Shown piece by piece: positions 1 through 9,259 of a stretch of 64,000 nt of DNA (its first letter is position 1; each line of letters starts with the position of its first letter). This DNA comes from Prochlorococcus sp. AG-347-K20 (GTDB taxonomy: Bacteria; Cyanobacteriota; Cyanobacteriia; PCC-6307; Cyanobiaceae), in NCBI GenBank assembly GCA_003281315.1, contig QCCH01000001.1:1-64000 (forward strand). Reading direction: 5' to 3'. The position numbers were made by a program, and so were the translations under genes. A model generated the notes under the pieces. It was not told the DNA's origin. It did no database searches and was given only the letters and a program-made list of their open reading frames with translations.

Positions 1-632
1 GCTAAAGATCTATCTTTGCTAAAAAGTCTTAATCCTGGAACTAAGTTAGTATCATCTAAATCTTGCTGTATTGGGAAAATATCTCCAAATTCTATAGGCC
101 AAATTTCTGCTGATTTTAATTCGCCAATTGATATTTCAGAGATAGTTAAAGCATCGCCCCTTACTGCTTCTGGTAGAGGTTGAGGAGGGTTTTCAATTGT
201 AGAAGAAAAAGTAGGGGCTAATACACCTCTCACATAACCTTTTTCCTTTGGATAAATCTCTTTCTCAAGAAATTCAATTCTATCTAATAAATCGTAAGTT
301 CTCCTACTTACAATAGCCTCAATACTTAGGGTCTCTAGAGATTTCTTAATGATCGATTTCATTGACGACCTCCAGAATCGAACTATTGAAGGTTTCTCCC
401 ACCCTTGTTTCTTTGCTTCACTTATTGCTTCATTTAGTGCTTTTGTAAGCCATACTGAGTTAACTTCATTGGCAGGGCATTTTTTATTCCAAAGAAAAAT
501 ATCTTCTGTTTTATAACTTCTTGTAGAGCAAATAATTAACTCCCACCTTTTTTTTCCGTTGGATTCAATAATTGGTCTTGAGTAAAAGTCTAATTCCCAA
601 TCTGAAATTTTTAATTTAAGACTTGACTCCAT
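1..632 (-). CDS. Tab2/Atab2-like RNA-binding protein (3' end beyond window)
   Basis: This gene reads leftward from an ATG at 630-632 and runs off the left edge without a stop, giving about 210 residues. The start of the protein (MESSLKLKISDWELDFYSRP, followed by a KKRWELIIC-like segment) matches the opening of the Tab2/Atab2 family (DUF1092). In plants and algae that family binds RNA and is needed for translation of photosystem mRNAs; cyanobacterial members are full-length homologues of about 280 residues. The gene lies 7 bp downstream of the S1-domain protein gene on the same strand, so two RNA-binding proteins probably share a transcript. The family call comes from recognised sequence; the role in photosystem translation is inferred. 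Confidence 0.82.
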   Translation of the reverse strand, partial: MESSLKLKISDWELDFYSRPIIESNGKKRWELIICSTRSYKTEDIFLWNKKCPANEVNSVWLTKALNEAISEAKKQGWEKPSIVRFWRSSMKSIIKKSLETLSIEAIVSRRTYDLLDRIEFLEKEIYPKEKGYVRGVLAPTFSSTIENPPQPLPEAVRGDALTISEISIGELKSAEIWPIEFGDIFPIQQDLDDTNLVPGLRLFSKDRSL

Positions 633-639
633 TTTTTTA

Positions 640-1863
640 TTAATGTTCATTTATCTTGTTCTTTTTATCGAAGAGTGCTTTAGTTTTTAATGCTCTCTCT
701 GTGGCTTCTTGCATAACTTTTTGCTTATCAATTATTAATTCTCCCGCAGAGTTTTCTAGGAGTGCTGTATTGAGACCAATGCGCCCTTTTTCGAGGTCAA
801 TTTCAGATATTAATGCTTTTATAATTTCCCCTTCTCTAAAAACTTCTCGTAAAGAACGAATCGATCCATTTGTTAGGGAGGATTGATGAAGAAGTCCACT
901 AGCTCCACCTAAATCAATAAAAAAGCCATATGGTTTTACAGCTAAAACTTCTCCTTCAATTAATTGACCTAATTCTAGACTTGTAAGTTTAGAGACTAAT
1001 GATGCTTTCTTTTCAGAGAGAACTAATTTTCTGGATTCTGGATTAACCTCAAGAAACGCGACTTTTAGATTTTTGCCAACAAAAGATTGATACTCTTGAC
1101 CATCTTCAAGTTGGGATCTTGGGATAAATCCTCTTAATCCATCTACATCACAAGTAAGCCCACCTCTGTTAAATCCATTAATTAAAACGTTAATTAATTC
1201 TCCATTTTTTGCGGAACTTGATACTTTCTCCCAACTTTGCCTGAGAATTAACGCCCTAGCGCTTACTGTTACCATCCCATCAGCATTTTGTTCTTTGATA
1301 ACCAAAACTTCCATTTCAAGGCCTATAGAAAACTTTTCTTTAAAGTTAGTTATGACACCCAATCCACATTCTTTTTTGGGCATATAACCAGGTGCTTTTC
1401 CACCAATGTCAACATATAGTCCATCACTCTCGATTGCTATAACCTTACCTGAAATTGTTTCTCCTGTAGCCCCAATTGGCTCATTTGCATTTAAGGCTTC
1501 CAAAAAAGCACTTTCATCAAAATCGAATTCATCAACTGTTCTTTCTATTTGAAAATCTGTGTTTTGTTCAGAAAAATTAAGGGGTCTATTTAAGTGTTCT
1601 AGAGTTAAATCTTGTTGAGAAATATCGAAATTCTTAGTGTTTTCATTACTGTCCTCAATTTCTTTTACTGAATCATCTTTAATGATTTGAGGTTTGATTG
1701 CGATATTTGCTATCTTAACTTCTTCTTGAAAATTGCTTTGCTTATTATCTATTTCTTGGGATTTTTTTTGAGTATTTTTTTTGCTTATGTGAAGTACCTG
1801 AAGAGGTTTTTTATTGCCCTTTGGTTGGATATTATCTTGGGCATTTTTATTACTGACTCCCAT
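640..1863 (-). CDS. S1-domain RNA-binding protein (ribosomal protein S1 homologue B type)
   Basis: 407 residues. Residues 1-115 are rich in Lys, Asn, Gln and Glu and look disordered. Three S1/OB-fold repeats follow at about 133-210, 220-288 and 296-370; the first and third show the GKVIAI...GLYVDIGG and GEVLAV...GFFIDLGG cores typical of S1 domains. Proteins of this size are annotated in marine picocyanobacteria as a second, shorter ribosomal protein S1 (rps1b, also called nbp1). The likely role is mRNA binding at the ribosome or during RNA turnover. The gene is followed after 7 bp by the Tab2-like gene and is divergent from the creatininase gene. The S1 domains are certain; the exact cellular role is not. 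Confidence 0.85.
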   Translation of the reverse strand: MGVSNKNAQDNIQPKGNKKPLQVLHISKKNTQKKSQEIDNKQSNFQEEVKIANIAIKPQIIKDDSVKEIEDSNENTKNFDISQQDLTLEHLNRPLNFSEQNTDFQIERTVDEFDFDESAFLEALNANEPIGATGETISGKVIAIESDGLYVDIGGKAPGYMPKKECGLGVITNFKEKFSIGLEMEVLVIKEQNADGMVTVSARALILRQSWEKVSSSAKNGELINVLINGFNRGGLTCDVDGLRGFIPRSQLEDGQEYQSFVGKNLKVAFLEVNPESRKLVLSEKKASLVSKLTSLELGQLIEGEVLAVKPYGFFIDLGGASGLLHQSSLTNGSIRSLREVFREGEIIKALISEIDLEKGRIGLNTALLENSAGELIIDKQKVMQEATERALKTKALFDKKNKINEH

Positions 1864-1929
1864 TGTAGGTAAAATAAGAATAACTAATTATTAACATACT
1901 CTAAATGTTAGTACTCAAAATTAAAATTA

Positions 1930-2724
1930 ATGAACTTTAAACCAATACCTAATAAATTTGAATATTTAAATTGGCAAGAAATTGAGTGTGTTGCAAAAAA
2001 CAAAAGATCAACAGTTATTTGGCCATTCGGTGCTGTTGAACAACATGGGCCGCATTTGCCTCTTGCTACAGACAGTATTTTTGTTGATGAAATTATTAGC
2101 GAAGTTTTTAAATTATTCTCTGCCGATATCCCATTAAAAAAACTTCCAACACAATATATTGGTTTTTCTCCAGAACACAAGGGTTTTGCCGGGACAATTT
2201 CACTTTCCTCAAATTTAATAACCTCAATGATTAAGGAAGTCGGAGGTCAGTTATCTGAAATGGGTTTTAAAAGATTGATATTGATTAATGGACATGGAGG
2301 TCAAATCTCACTTTTAAATACTGCTGCAAGAGAGCTAAGAAGTTTCGCACCAGGGATGGCAGTTTTCCCTTGTTTCTTGTGGAGTGGTGTTAATGGATTG
2401 AGTGAATTGTTAACAAAAGCTGAGATAGAGAATGGGCTTCATGCTTCTTTAGCTGAAACAAGTTTGATGCTGGCTTTAAAACCAGAATTAGTAGGTGATG
2501 AACGCCCAAATGAGGGCATTAAAGGACATATCCCTGAGGGTTGGAGCCTAGAGGGCAATGCGCCAATTGCTTGGCTTACTGACGACTTCAGTAAATCAGG
2601 TGTTATTGGGGATAGTAGAGGAGCAAATGAGTCTTTAGGAAAAAATTTAAAGGAATTATTGATTAATCATTGGTTTAAATTGATTATGAATCTGATGCAA
2701 TCAGATTGGCCAAGCAATTCTTAA
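1930..2724 (+). CDS. Creatininase-family amidohydrolase
   Basis: 264 residues, about the usual family length. Metal-binding motifs of the creatininase fold are visible: a GAVEQHGPHLPLATD segment near residue 35 (Glu, His and Asp ligands), NGHGG near 120, and HASLAETS near 175 (Glu ligand). The family hydrolyses cyclic or linear amides. It includes creatininase, the archaeal riboflavin-pathway enzyme ArfB and mycofactocin MftE. No creatine pathway is evident here, so the substrate is unknown. The gene is divergent from the S1 protein gene across 66 bp, and its ATG start sits just before the conserved region. Confidence 0.8.
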   Translation: MNFKPIPNKFEYLNWQEIECVAKNKRSTVIWPFGAVEQHGPHLPLATDSIFVDEIISEVFKLFSADIPLKKLPTQYIGFSPEHKGFAGTISLSSNLITSMIKEVGGQLSEMGFKRLILINGHGGQISLLNTAARELRSFAPGMAVFPCFLWSGVNGLSELLTKAEIENGLHASLAETSLMLALKPELVGDERPNEGIKGHIPEGWSLEGNAPIAWLTDDFSKSGVIGDSRGANESLGKNLKELLINHWFKLIMNLMQSDWPSNS

Positions 2725-2792
2725 AAAAAAGTTTAAGTAAAAAATGTGACTTAACAATTGAAACTATTTTCATGATATTTAAATAAACTCTC

Positions 2793-2798
2793 TATAAT
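2793..2798 (+). promoter_or_regulatory. Candidate -10 box of ado
   Basis: A perfect TATAAT lies 40 bp upstream of the ado ATG at 2838. Transcription would begin near 2805. This leaves almost no leader for an alternative ATG at 2811 and a sensible leader of about 33 nt for 2838, so it supports the later start. No clear -35 box was seen, which is common in Prochlorococcus. Confidence 0.5.
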
Positions 2799-2837
2799 CG
2801 TGTAATATTCATGCATAATGAGCTAAAGATTACTGTC

Positions 2838-3566
2838 ATGCAAACTCTAGAATCAAATAAAAAAACTATTGAAGAATCGACTAACTCGATTTCATTGGAT
2901 TTGCCGGACTTCACTACAGATTCTTATAAGGATGCATACAGCAGAATTAATGCAATTGTTATAGAGGGAGAGCAAGAGGCTCATGATAATTACATTTCTA
3001 TAGCAACTTTAATTCCTAATGAGTTAGAGGAGTTAACTAAGTTGGCGAGAATGGAAATGAAGCATAAAAAAGGCTTTACTGCATGTGGGAGAAATTTAGG
3101 TGTAAAAGCTGATATGGATTTTGCTAAGAAATTCTTTTCTAAATTACATGGTAATTTTCAAATTGCTCTTGAAAAAGGAAATTTAACAACATGTCTTTTA
3201 ATTCAAGCTATCTTAATCGAAGCATTCGCAATCTCTGCTTATAACGTCTACATAAGGGTTGCCGATCCTTTTGCAAAAAAAATAACAGAAGGAGTGGTTA
3301 AAGATGAGTATCTTCATTTAAATTATGGTCAAGAGTGGCTTAAAGAGAATTTATCTACCTGTAAAGAGGAATTGATGGAAGCTAATAAGGTTAACCTTCC
3401 CTTAATTAAAAAGATGTTGGATGAAGTAGCAGATGACGCATCAGTTTTAGCTATGGACAGAGAGGAATTAATGGAAGAATTTATGATTGCTTATCAAGAT
3501 ACTTTGATGGAAATAGGTCTAGACAATAGAGAAATTGCAAGAATGGCTATGGCAGCTATCGTCTAA
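2838..3566 (+). CDS. ado: Aldehyde-deformylating oxygenase
   Basis: This ferritin-like di-iron enzyme converts fatty aldehydes to alkanes (n-1) plus formate, the last step of cyanobacterial hydrocarbon synthesis. Counting from the ATG at 2838 gives 242 residues. The six iron ligands then fall at E45, E73, H76, E128, E157 and H160, the numbering known for the structurally characterised Prochlorococcus enzyme, which confirms this start over an in-frame ATG at 2811. The ligand motifs are EMKH, ILIEAF and KDEYLH. The acyl-ACP reductase gene follows after 106 bp, the usual ado-aar order. A TATAAT box precedes the gene. Confidence 0.96.
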   Translation: MQTLESNKKTIEESTNSISLDLPDFTTDSYKDAYSRINAIVIEGEQEAHDNYISIATLIPNELEELTKLARMEMKHKKGFTACGRNLGVKADMDFAKKFFSKLHGNFQIALEKGNLTTCLLIQAILIEAFAISAYNVYIRVADPFAKKITEGVVKDEYLHLNYGQEWLKENLSTCKEELMEANKVNLPLIKKMLDEVADDASVLAMDREELMEEFMIAYQDTLMEIGLDNREIARMAMAAIV

Positions 3567-3647
3567 TTACATTTATACTCAACTAAGATTTTAATAATTA
3601 ATCTTTATCTTTAAGTAGTTACCTCTGTGCTATTCTTCATAACATTG

Positions 3648-3653
3648 TATAGA
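3648..3653 (+). promoter_or_regulatory. Candidate -10 box of aar
   Basis: TATAGA lies 19 bp upstream of the aar start, within the 106-bp ado-aar gap. It suggests that aar has its own promoter in addition to read-through from ado. This is inferred from sequence only; no matching -35 box is obvious. Confidence 0.35.
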
Positions 3654-3672
3654 AAACATTAATAAATTTTAA

Positions 3673-4713
3673 ATGTTTGGGTTAATAGGCCACTCAACTA
3701 GTTTTGAAGATGCAAAAAGAAAAGCTTCTTTACTAGGTTTTGATCATATTGCAGATGGCAACTTGGATGTTTGGTGTACAGCCCCTCCTCAATTGGTTGA
3801 GAATGTAGAAGTTAAGAGTGCTACTGGAATATCTATTGAGGGTTCCTACATAGATTCTTGCTTTGTTCCTGAAATGCTTTCTAGGTTTAAAACCGCCAGA
3901 AGAAAAGTACTAAATGCTATGGAACTAGCTCAGAAAAAAGGGATTAAAATTACCGCATTAGGAGGATTTACTTCTATTATTTTCGAGAATTTTAATCTTC
4001 TACAGCATAAACAAATTAGAAATACTTCATTAGAGTGGGAAAGGTTCACTACTGGCAATACTCATACCGCTTGGGTTATTTGCAAACAACTAGAAATAAA
4101 TGCCCCTCGCATAGGGATAGATCTTAAAAAAGCAACTGTTGCTGTAATTGGCGCTACAGGTGATATTGGTAGCGCTGTTTGTAGGTGGCTTATTAATAAA
4201 ACTGGGATTTCAGAACTTCTTATGGTAGCAAGACAACAAGAACCACTAGCGCTGTTACGAAAAGAATTAGATGGCGGGACCATAAAAAGTTTAGATGAGG
4301 CATTGCCTCAGGCGGATATTGTTGTATGGGTTGCAAGTATGCCTAAAACTATTGAAATTGATACTGATAACTTAAAAAAACCATGTTTAATGATTGATGG
4401 TGGATACCCCAAAAATCTTGATGAGAAATTTCAGGGTGAAAATATTCATGTTTTAAAAGGGGGTATAGTAGAGTTTTTCAATGATATTGGTTGGAATATG
4501 ATGGAACTTGCGGAAATGCAAAACCCTCAGCGAGAGATGTTTGCTTGCTTTGCAGAAGCAATGATTTTAGAATTTGAAAAATGTCATACAAATTTTAGTT
4601 GGGGAAGAAATAATATTTCACTTGAAAAGATGGAATTTATTGGGGCAGCTTCTTTAAAGCATGGTTTTTCTGCGATTGGACTTGATAAGCAGCCTAAAGT
4701 ATTAACTGTCTAA
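3673..4713 (+). CDS. aar: Long-chain acyl-ACP reductase
   Basis: 346 residues. The enzyme reduces fatty acyl-ACP (or acyl-CoA) to the fatty aldehyde used by the neighbouring deformylating oxygenase, with NADPH as donor. The N-terminus [18 protein letters not shown] is characteristic of cyanobacterial AAR. A Rossmann GxxGxxG motif lies at residues 160-166. Cys292, in an [11 protein letters not shown] context, corresponds to the catalytic cysteine that forms the acyl thioester. accA starts only 3 bp after the stop, so aar, accA and the following SDR gene probably share a transcript. That would couple aldehyde production with the first step of fatty-acid synthesis. Confidence 0.95.
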   Translation: MFGLIGHSTSFEDAKRKASLLGFDHIADGNLDVWCTAPPQLVENVEVKSATGISIEGSYIDSCFVPEMLSRFKTARRKVLNAMELAQKKGIKITALGGFTSIIFENFNLLQHKQIRNTSLEWERFTTGNTHTAWVICKQLEINAPRIGIDLKKATVAVIGATGDIGSAVCRWLINKTGISELLMVARQQEPLALLRKELDGGTIKSLDEALPQADIVVWVASMPKTIEIDTDNLKKPCLMIDGGYPKNLDEKFQGENIHVLKGGIVEFFNDIGWNMMELAEMQNPQREMFACFAEAMILEFEKCHTNFSWGRNNISLEKMEFIGAASLKHGFSAIGLDKQPKVLTV

Positions 4714-4716
4714 ATT

Positions 4717-5724
4717 ATGGCAAAACGTTACCTCCTTGATTTTGAAAAGCCTCTTGTTGAACTTGAGAAGCAGATAGAGCAAATTAAAGAATTAGCTAGA
4801 GATTCAGAGGTAGATGTTAGTCAACAGCTTCTACAGCTTGAAACCTTAGCTGCTAGGAGAAGAGAAGAAATATTTAAATCTCTCACCCCTGCTCAAAAGA
4901 TTCAGGTAGCTAGACATCCTCAAAGACCAAGTACTTTGGACTTTGTTCAAATGTTTTGTGATGACTGGATCGAATTACATGGAGATAGAAATGGTGGTGA
5001 TGATATGGCATTAATTGGGGGGATAGGTTCGATAAATAATAGGCCAGTATTGATGTTAGGGCATCAGAAAGGAAGGGACACAAAAGAAAATGTAGTAAGA
5101 AACTTTGGGATGGCAAAACCAGGAGGTTACAGAAAAGCTCTTAGATTAATGCAGCATGCAAATAGATTCTCTTTGCCAATTCTTACATTTATTGATACTC
5201 CAGGAGCTTATGCTGGTTTAAAAGCTGAAGAACAGGGTCAAGGGGAAGCGATTGCAAGAAACCTTAGAGAGATGTTTGGATTGAAAGTCCCAATTGTGGC
5301 TACTGTCATTGGAGAAGGAGGTTCAGGAGGTGCCCTTGGAATAGGTGTTGCCGATAGGTTACTAATGTTTGAACATAGTGTTTATACAGTTGCTAGCCCG
5401 GAAGCATGTGCATCAATTTTGTGGAGAGATGCTGCCAAGGCACCAGAAGCTGCATCAGCACTCAAAATTACAGGTAAAGATTTACTTAAATTGGGGATAA
5501 TTGATGAGGTATTACCTGAACCTTCTGGTGGCAATAATTGGGCTCCTTTAGATGCTGGCAATACACTAAAAGATGCTATAGAGAAACACCTTAATGTTTT
5601 ACTGCAAATGCCTGAGGAAGAATTAATTGAGGAAAGATACAAAAAATTTAGGGTTTTAGGTAAATTTATCGAAGCAAATAATATTGAAGAGATTTATAGT
5701 GAAATTCCTCTAACAACTGAATAA
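4717..5724 (+). CDS. accA: Acetyl-CoA carboxylase carboxyltransferase subunit alpha
   Basis: 335 residues, normal for bacterial-type AccA. AccA and AccD form the carboxyltransferase that moves CO2 from carboxybiotin to acetyl-CoA, giving malonyl-CoA for fatty-acid synthesis. The N-terminal coiled region (about 10-60) is followed by the crotonase-like core, with glycine-rich [10 protein letters not shown] and TPGAYAG segments. The gene sits between aar (3 bp upstream) and a short-chain dehydrogenase gene (1 bp downstream). This close packing with alkane genes fits a lipid-metabolism transcript. Confidence 0.96.
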   Translation: MAKRYLLDFEKPLVELEKQIEQIKELARDSEVDVSQQLLQLETLAARRREEIFKSLTPAQKIQVARHPQRPSTLDFVQMFCDDWIELHGDRNGGDDMALIGGIGSINNRPVLMLGHQKGRDTKENVVRNFGMAKPGGYRKALRLMQHANRFSLPILTFIDTPGAYAGLKAEEQGQGEAIARNLREMFGLKVPIVATVIGEGGSGGALGIGVADRLLMFEHSVYTVASPEACASILWRDAAKAPEAASALKITGKDLLKLGIIDEVLPEPSGGNNWAPLDAGNTLKDAIEKHLNVLLQMPEEELIEERYKKFRVLGKFIEANNIEEIYSEIPLTTE

Positions 5725-5725
5725 A

Positions 5726-6433
5726 TTGAAACTAGCTTTTATAACGGGTGCTACTAAAGGTATTGGCAGATCTACCGCAATTACTTTTGCTAATGCTGGC
5801 TGGGATTTAATTTTACTTTCCAGGAATATGGATTTAATGGAGAAACTAAAGAGCAAACTGTTGATTACTAAATCAAAAATTAACTTAGTTAAATGTGATT
5901 TATCTAATCCTCTAGAAATAGAGCATTGTGTTAAAGAAGCAATTGAGAAGTATGGGTGCCCTTCAGTATTGATAAATAATGCTGGTTGTGCATTTAACGG
6001 CTCCTTAGTTGAAATGGATTTAGGTCAATGGGAACAAACTATGCAAATAAACCTCACAAGTGTTTTCCAAATTTGCAGTTCAATAATTCCTAAAATGAGA
6101 AAAAATGGTGGATTAGTCATTAACGTTAGTAGCCATGCTTCTTATAATGCATTTCCCCAATGGGGAGCATACTGTATTTCAAAGTCTGCACTAGCTATGT
6201 TTACTAAATGCTTGAGGGAAGAGGAGAGATCTAATTCAATTAAAGCTTGCACAATAACTTTGGGTTCAGTAAATACTCCTCTTTGGGACTCAGAATCTAT
6301 CAATGCTGATTTTGATAGAACTTCTATGCTCTCCTCAAGCGAAGTATCAGATACTATTCTCTATATGGCACAACAACCTGAATCACAATTGATTGAAGAC
6401 TTAACTTTAATGCCCTCTGGAGGAGCTTTTTAA
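5726..6433 (+). CDS. Short-chain dehydrogenase/reductase (SDR)
   Basis: 235 residues from a TTG start one base after the accA stop. The TTG is supported because the cofactor motif TGATKGIG begins at residue 7, leaving no room for a later start. Other SDR landmarks are the NNAG motif near residue 88 and a catalytic YxxxK (YCISK) near 151. It resembles 3-oxoacyl-ACP reductase-like classical SDRs, but the substrate is not shown by the sequence. Its place after ado-aar-accA hints at a fatty acyl or aldehyde/alcohol substrate, which is only an inference. Confidence 0.82.
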   Translation: MKLAFITGATKGIGRSTAITFANAGWDLILLSRNMDLMEKLKSKLLITKSKINLVKCDLSNPLEIEHCVKEAIEKYGCPSVLINNAGCAFNGSLVEMDLGQWEQTMQINLTSVFQICSSIIPKMRKNGGLVINVSSHASYNAFPQWGAYCISKSALAMFTKCLREEERSNSIKACTITLGSVNTPLWDSESINADFDRTSMLSSSEVSDTILYMAQQPESQLIEDLTLMPSGGAF

Positions 6434-6586
6434 ATATTCTTTTTCATATCTTAGTCCTTTAAAAGTGATTTTTTTTAGGGCTGCGTGAACCCGATTAAAC
6501 AAGAGAATGTGATATAGTGTATAAGCAATTAAGCTTTAAGAAGATACAGTTAATTAAGTTGCGTTCAATTTTCTGTCAAGAATTTT

Positions 6587-7327
6587 ATGACCTCTACATT
6601 ACCCAACGATAATATTAGAAACTTTGACGACCAGATTACTAATAAATTAATGTCAGAAATTATAAGAGACAGAATCAAGAATTCTGGAACAAAATTCAGC
6701 GCCAATGATAATATTGCAGATTTTATAAATCCTGGAGAATTAGAGATTTTAGAAAAAGAAGTTGCCTCAAGAGTTAAGGACTTATTAAAGTCCCTCATAA
6801 TAGATGTTGAAAATGATCATAATACTCAAGAAACTGCTGAAAGAGTTTCAAAAATGTATTTAAATGAAGTTTTTAAAGGCAGATATCATCAACAGCCTAA
6901 AGTTACAAGTTTCCCAAATGACAAGAATCTTGATGAGATATATACAGTCGGCCCAATTTCTGTTAGATCTGCATGTTCGCATCACTTTGTTCCAATTCTA
7001 GGAGAGTGTTGGATAGGCATTAAACCTGGGAATAAAGTCATAGGACTTTCAAAATTTGCGAGAGTTGCTGATTGGGTTTTTTCAAGACCTCATATTCAGG
7101 AAGAAGCTGTGATGATTCTTGCAGATGAAATCGAAAAACTATGCGAACCTAAAGGTTTAGGTATTATTGTGAAGGCCCAACATTATTGTATGAAGTGGAG
7201 GGGAGTCAAAGAACCTAATACAAGCATGATTAATTCTGTGGTGAGAGGCGATTTCAGACACGATTTAAGTTTAAAACAAGAATTTTTTGAGCTTGTAAAA
7301 CAGCAGGCAGCAACTAATAATTACTAA
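6587..7327 (+). CDS. folE: GTP cyclohydrolase I
   Basis: 246 residues. The enzyme converts GTP to 7,8-dihydroneopterin triphosphate, the first step of folate and pterin synthesis. The zinc ligands are C130, H133 and C201; the 71-residue gap between the cysteines equals that of the E. coli enzyme. CSHHFVPILGE and QHYCMKWRGV are family signatures. An extra N-terminal segment of about 45 residues precedes the conserved domain. A 153-bp gap separates it from the SDR gene, so it probably has its own promoter (TATAGTGTATAA-like sequence near 6515). Its stop codon overlaps that of the convergent trpF by 4 bp. Confidence 0.95.
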   Translation: MTSTLPNDNIRNFDDQITNKLMSEIIRDRIKNSGTKFSANDNIADFINPGELEILEKEVASRVKDLLKSLIIDVENDHNTQETAERVSKMYLNEVFKGRYHQQPKVTSFPNDKNLDEIYTVGPISVRSACSHHFVPILGECWIGIKPGNKVIGLSKFARVADWVFSRPHIQEEAVMILADEIEKLCEPKGLGIIVKAQHYCMKWRGVKEPNTSMINSVVRGDFRHDLSLKQEFFELVKQQAATNNY

Positions 7328-7980
7328 TCCCTTGTTAAAAACTTAAAAAGTTCTTCTGTTTTTTTTATATCTTTTATACCAGGAGAAATCTCAACACTAC
7401 TAGAAATATCTACCCCATCAGGTTTGATATCTGTAAGGATTTCATCAATCCATTCAATTGATATTCCACCTGCTAACAACCAAGGCTTGCTAAATTGCAG
7501 ATTTTTTAAATAAGTTGATTTTATTTTTTTTCCTGAACCTCCATAAGTTTCTTTATTCCAAGAATCAAGTAGTATCGCATCTACAAAATCTTCAAAAGGT
7601 TTAATTTTATCTATGTCCTTTTCCGTTTTTATCCTGAAAGCTTTCCATAGGCCAATGTTGGGAATTTTTTCCCTTATTTTTTTGCAGTAATCAAGATCTT
7701 CATCTCCATGTAATTGAATGATAGTTTCACTTGGGTTTCCTAAGAAATTTTTAATAATTAAGTCTATTGGACAATTTTGTACAACTGATACCCTTTCAAT
7801 GTTTGGATACAACCTTTCTAAGGTTCTAAAAATTTTTTTCTTAATTTCAGCAGATACGTATCTTGGTGACTCTTCCACTGAAATAATGCCGATAGCATGC
7901 GCCCCTAATTTTGAGACTTGAAGGGCTTGTTCTTCTGAGGTCAGGCCACAAATTTTAATTAAAGTATTAGTCTTGGGCAT
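7324..7980 (-). CDS. trpF: Phosphoribosylanthranilate isomerase
   Basis: 218 residues, a typical TrpF (beta/alpha)8 barrel. It isomerises N-(5-phosphoribosyl)anthranilate to CdRP in tryptophan synthesis. Visible motifs are KICGLT at the N-terminus (catalytic Cys), VVQN near residue 67, QLHGDE near 93, and LAGGIS near 168. It is convergent with folE; TAA and TAG stops overlap at 7324-7327. The other tryptophan gene in this window, trpA, lies 30 kb away, so the trp genes are scattered. Confidence 0.94.
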   Translation of the reverse strand: MPKTNTLIKICGLTSEEQALQVSKLGAHAIGIISVEESPRYVSAEIKKKIFRTLERLYPNIERVSVVQNCPIDLIIKNFLGNPSETIIQLHGDEDLDYCKKIREKIPNIGLWKAFRIKTEKDIDKIKPFEDFVDAILLDSWNKETYGGSGKKIKSTYLKNLQFSKPWLLAGGISIEWIDEILTDIKPDGVDISSSVEISPGIKDIKKTEELFKFLTRD

Positions 7981-8035
7981 ATAATTATCCTGTATGTAAA
8001 ATTAATATTATTGCTCAATATAGCGGAGATTATTT

Positions 8036-9259
8036 TTGAGAAGTTGGCAAGTTTTTAAAATATGGGGAATTCCCTTTAAAATTCACCCTTATTGGTTCGC
8101 TATTCTCTTTTTATTCTCATGGAGTATAAGTAATCAGGTTAATTTAACCCCAGGTAATATTTACAATACCAAAGAAGCTTGGATTATAGGATTTTTAACT
8201 TCTTTTTTCTTTTTATCTTCAATTATTTTTCATGAGGTTTTTCATACTTTTGTTTCCATTAATCAGGGTGTAAAAATAAAAAAAATAACTTTTTATTTTC
8301 TAGGGGCAATTTTACAAATAGATAAGTATTGTCAAACTGCTTTAGGCAATATAAAAATTGCAGTTGTTAGACCTCTTTTATGTTTTGCTACAGCACTTAT
8401 CCTACTTATAATTAGTAACTACACTGCATCTCAAGAACAAATAGCTATTAATGTAATTTTTAGAGTAGGTATATTTAATTTGTTCTTAGGATTCTTAAAT
8501 TTGATTCCAGTTGGTACTTTAGATGGAGGAAATTTATTAAAAAGTATTATTTGGCATTTTACAGGAAGTAAAAACAAAGGAAGAAATTTCCTAAATAAAG
8601 TAAATTTATTATTATCTTTTTTTGTTTTATTTTTTGGGATAGTTTGTTTGTTTAGATTTAACTTTTACTTTGGTTTTATTCTTTCTTTTTTGGGCTTGTT
8701 TGGTGTTAATTCTTCAAAATCTGAAAGTCAATTTTTTAAAATTGAAAACATACTTAAATTTAGTAAAGTTTCTGAGATCAAATTAAAGCCTTTGAGGAAA
8801 ATTGAATACGATTCAAATCTCTCAGAATTTAATACATTAATAAAAAATAAAAAGGATTTATCGGATAAATATTTTTTTGTCACGAATAATGGTAGGTGGA
8901 CTGGTTTTGTTGATGAGAATATTTTAAAAACTGTTTCTTTAAAAAAATGGGAACGGAACTTTGTTGGCGATTTTAAGAAACCAATCGATAGTTTTGAAAG
9001 CATATCTCATAACGAAAAATTATGGAGAACTATAGTAAGACTTGAAGAAACAAATGAAGGTTTTTTATTGGTTCTCAATCCTGCAGATATCCCTTTGGGG
9101 ATAATTGATAGGTCAAAAATTGGAAACTTTGTACTGAATAAATTAGGTTTTAATTTGCCTTCAGAGATTGTTAACAAATTAAACTTTAAAAATCATTATC
9201 CCTTAGGAATTGAATTGCCAAGAATAATTAATTTAATGAAGCAGAAAGGAGATCTTTAA
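8036..9259 (+). CDS. Site-2-protease-like membrane metalloprotease (M50) with CBS-like tail
   Basis: 407 residues from a TTG start. The N-terminal half has several hydrophobic segments. The zinc motif HEVFH lies at residues 66-70 inside a membrane helix, and the third ligand is D163 in NLIPVGTLDGG. These are hallmarks of the S2P/M50 family, which cuts transmembrane substrates such as anti-sigma factors. The C-terminal part (about 235-400) is soluble and looks like a degenerate pair of CBS domains, as in many cyanobacterial S2Ps. The substrate is unknown. Its TAA stop overlaps the stop of the convergent lipoate-ligase gene in a shared TTAA. Confidence 0.85.
   Translation: MRSWQVFKIWGIPFKIHPYWFAILFLFSWSISNQVNLTPGNIYNTKEAWIIGFLTSFFFLSSIIFHEVFHTFVSINQGVKIKKITFYFLGAILQIDKYCQTALGNIKIAVVRPLLCFATALILLIISNYTASQEQIAINVIFRVGIFNLFLGFLNLIPVGTLDGGNLLKSIIWHFTGSKNKGRNFLNKVNLLLSFFVLFFGIVCLFRFNFYFGFILSFLGLFGVNSSKSESQFFKIENILKFSKVSEIKLKPLRKIEYDSNLSEFNTLIKNKKDLSDKYFFVTNNGRWTGFVDENILKTVSLKKWERNFVGDFKKPIDSFESISHNEKLWRTIVRLEETNEGFLLVLNPADIPLGIIDRSKIGNFVLNKLGFNLPSEIVNKLNFKNHYPLGIELPRIINLMKQKGDL

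Noticed and set aside
2811-2837. Upstream ATG as start of ado
   Set aside because: It would add nine residues, sit almost at the predicted transcription start, and shift the iron-ligand numbering away from that of the characterised enzyme.
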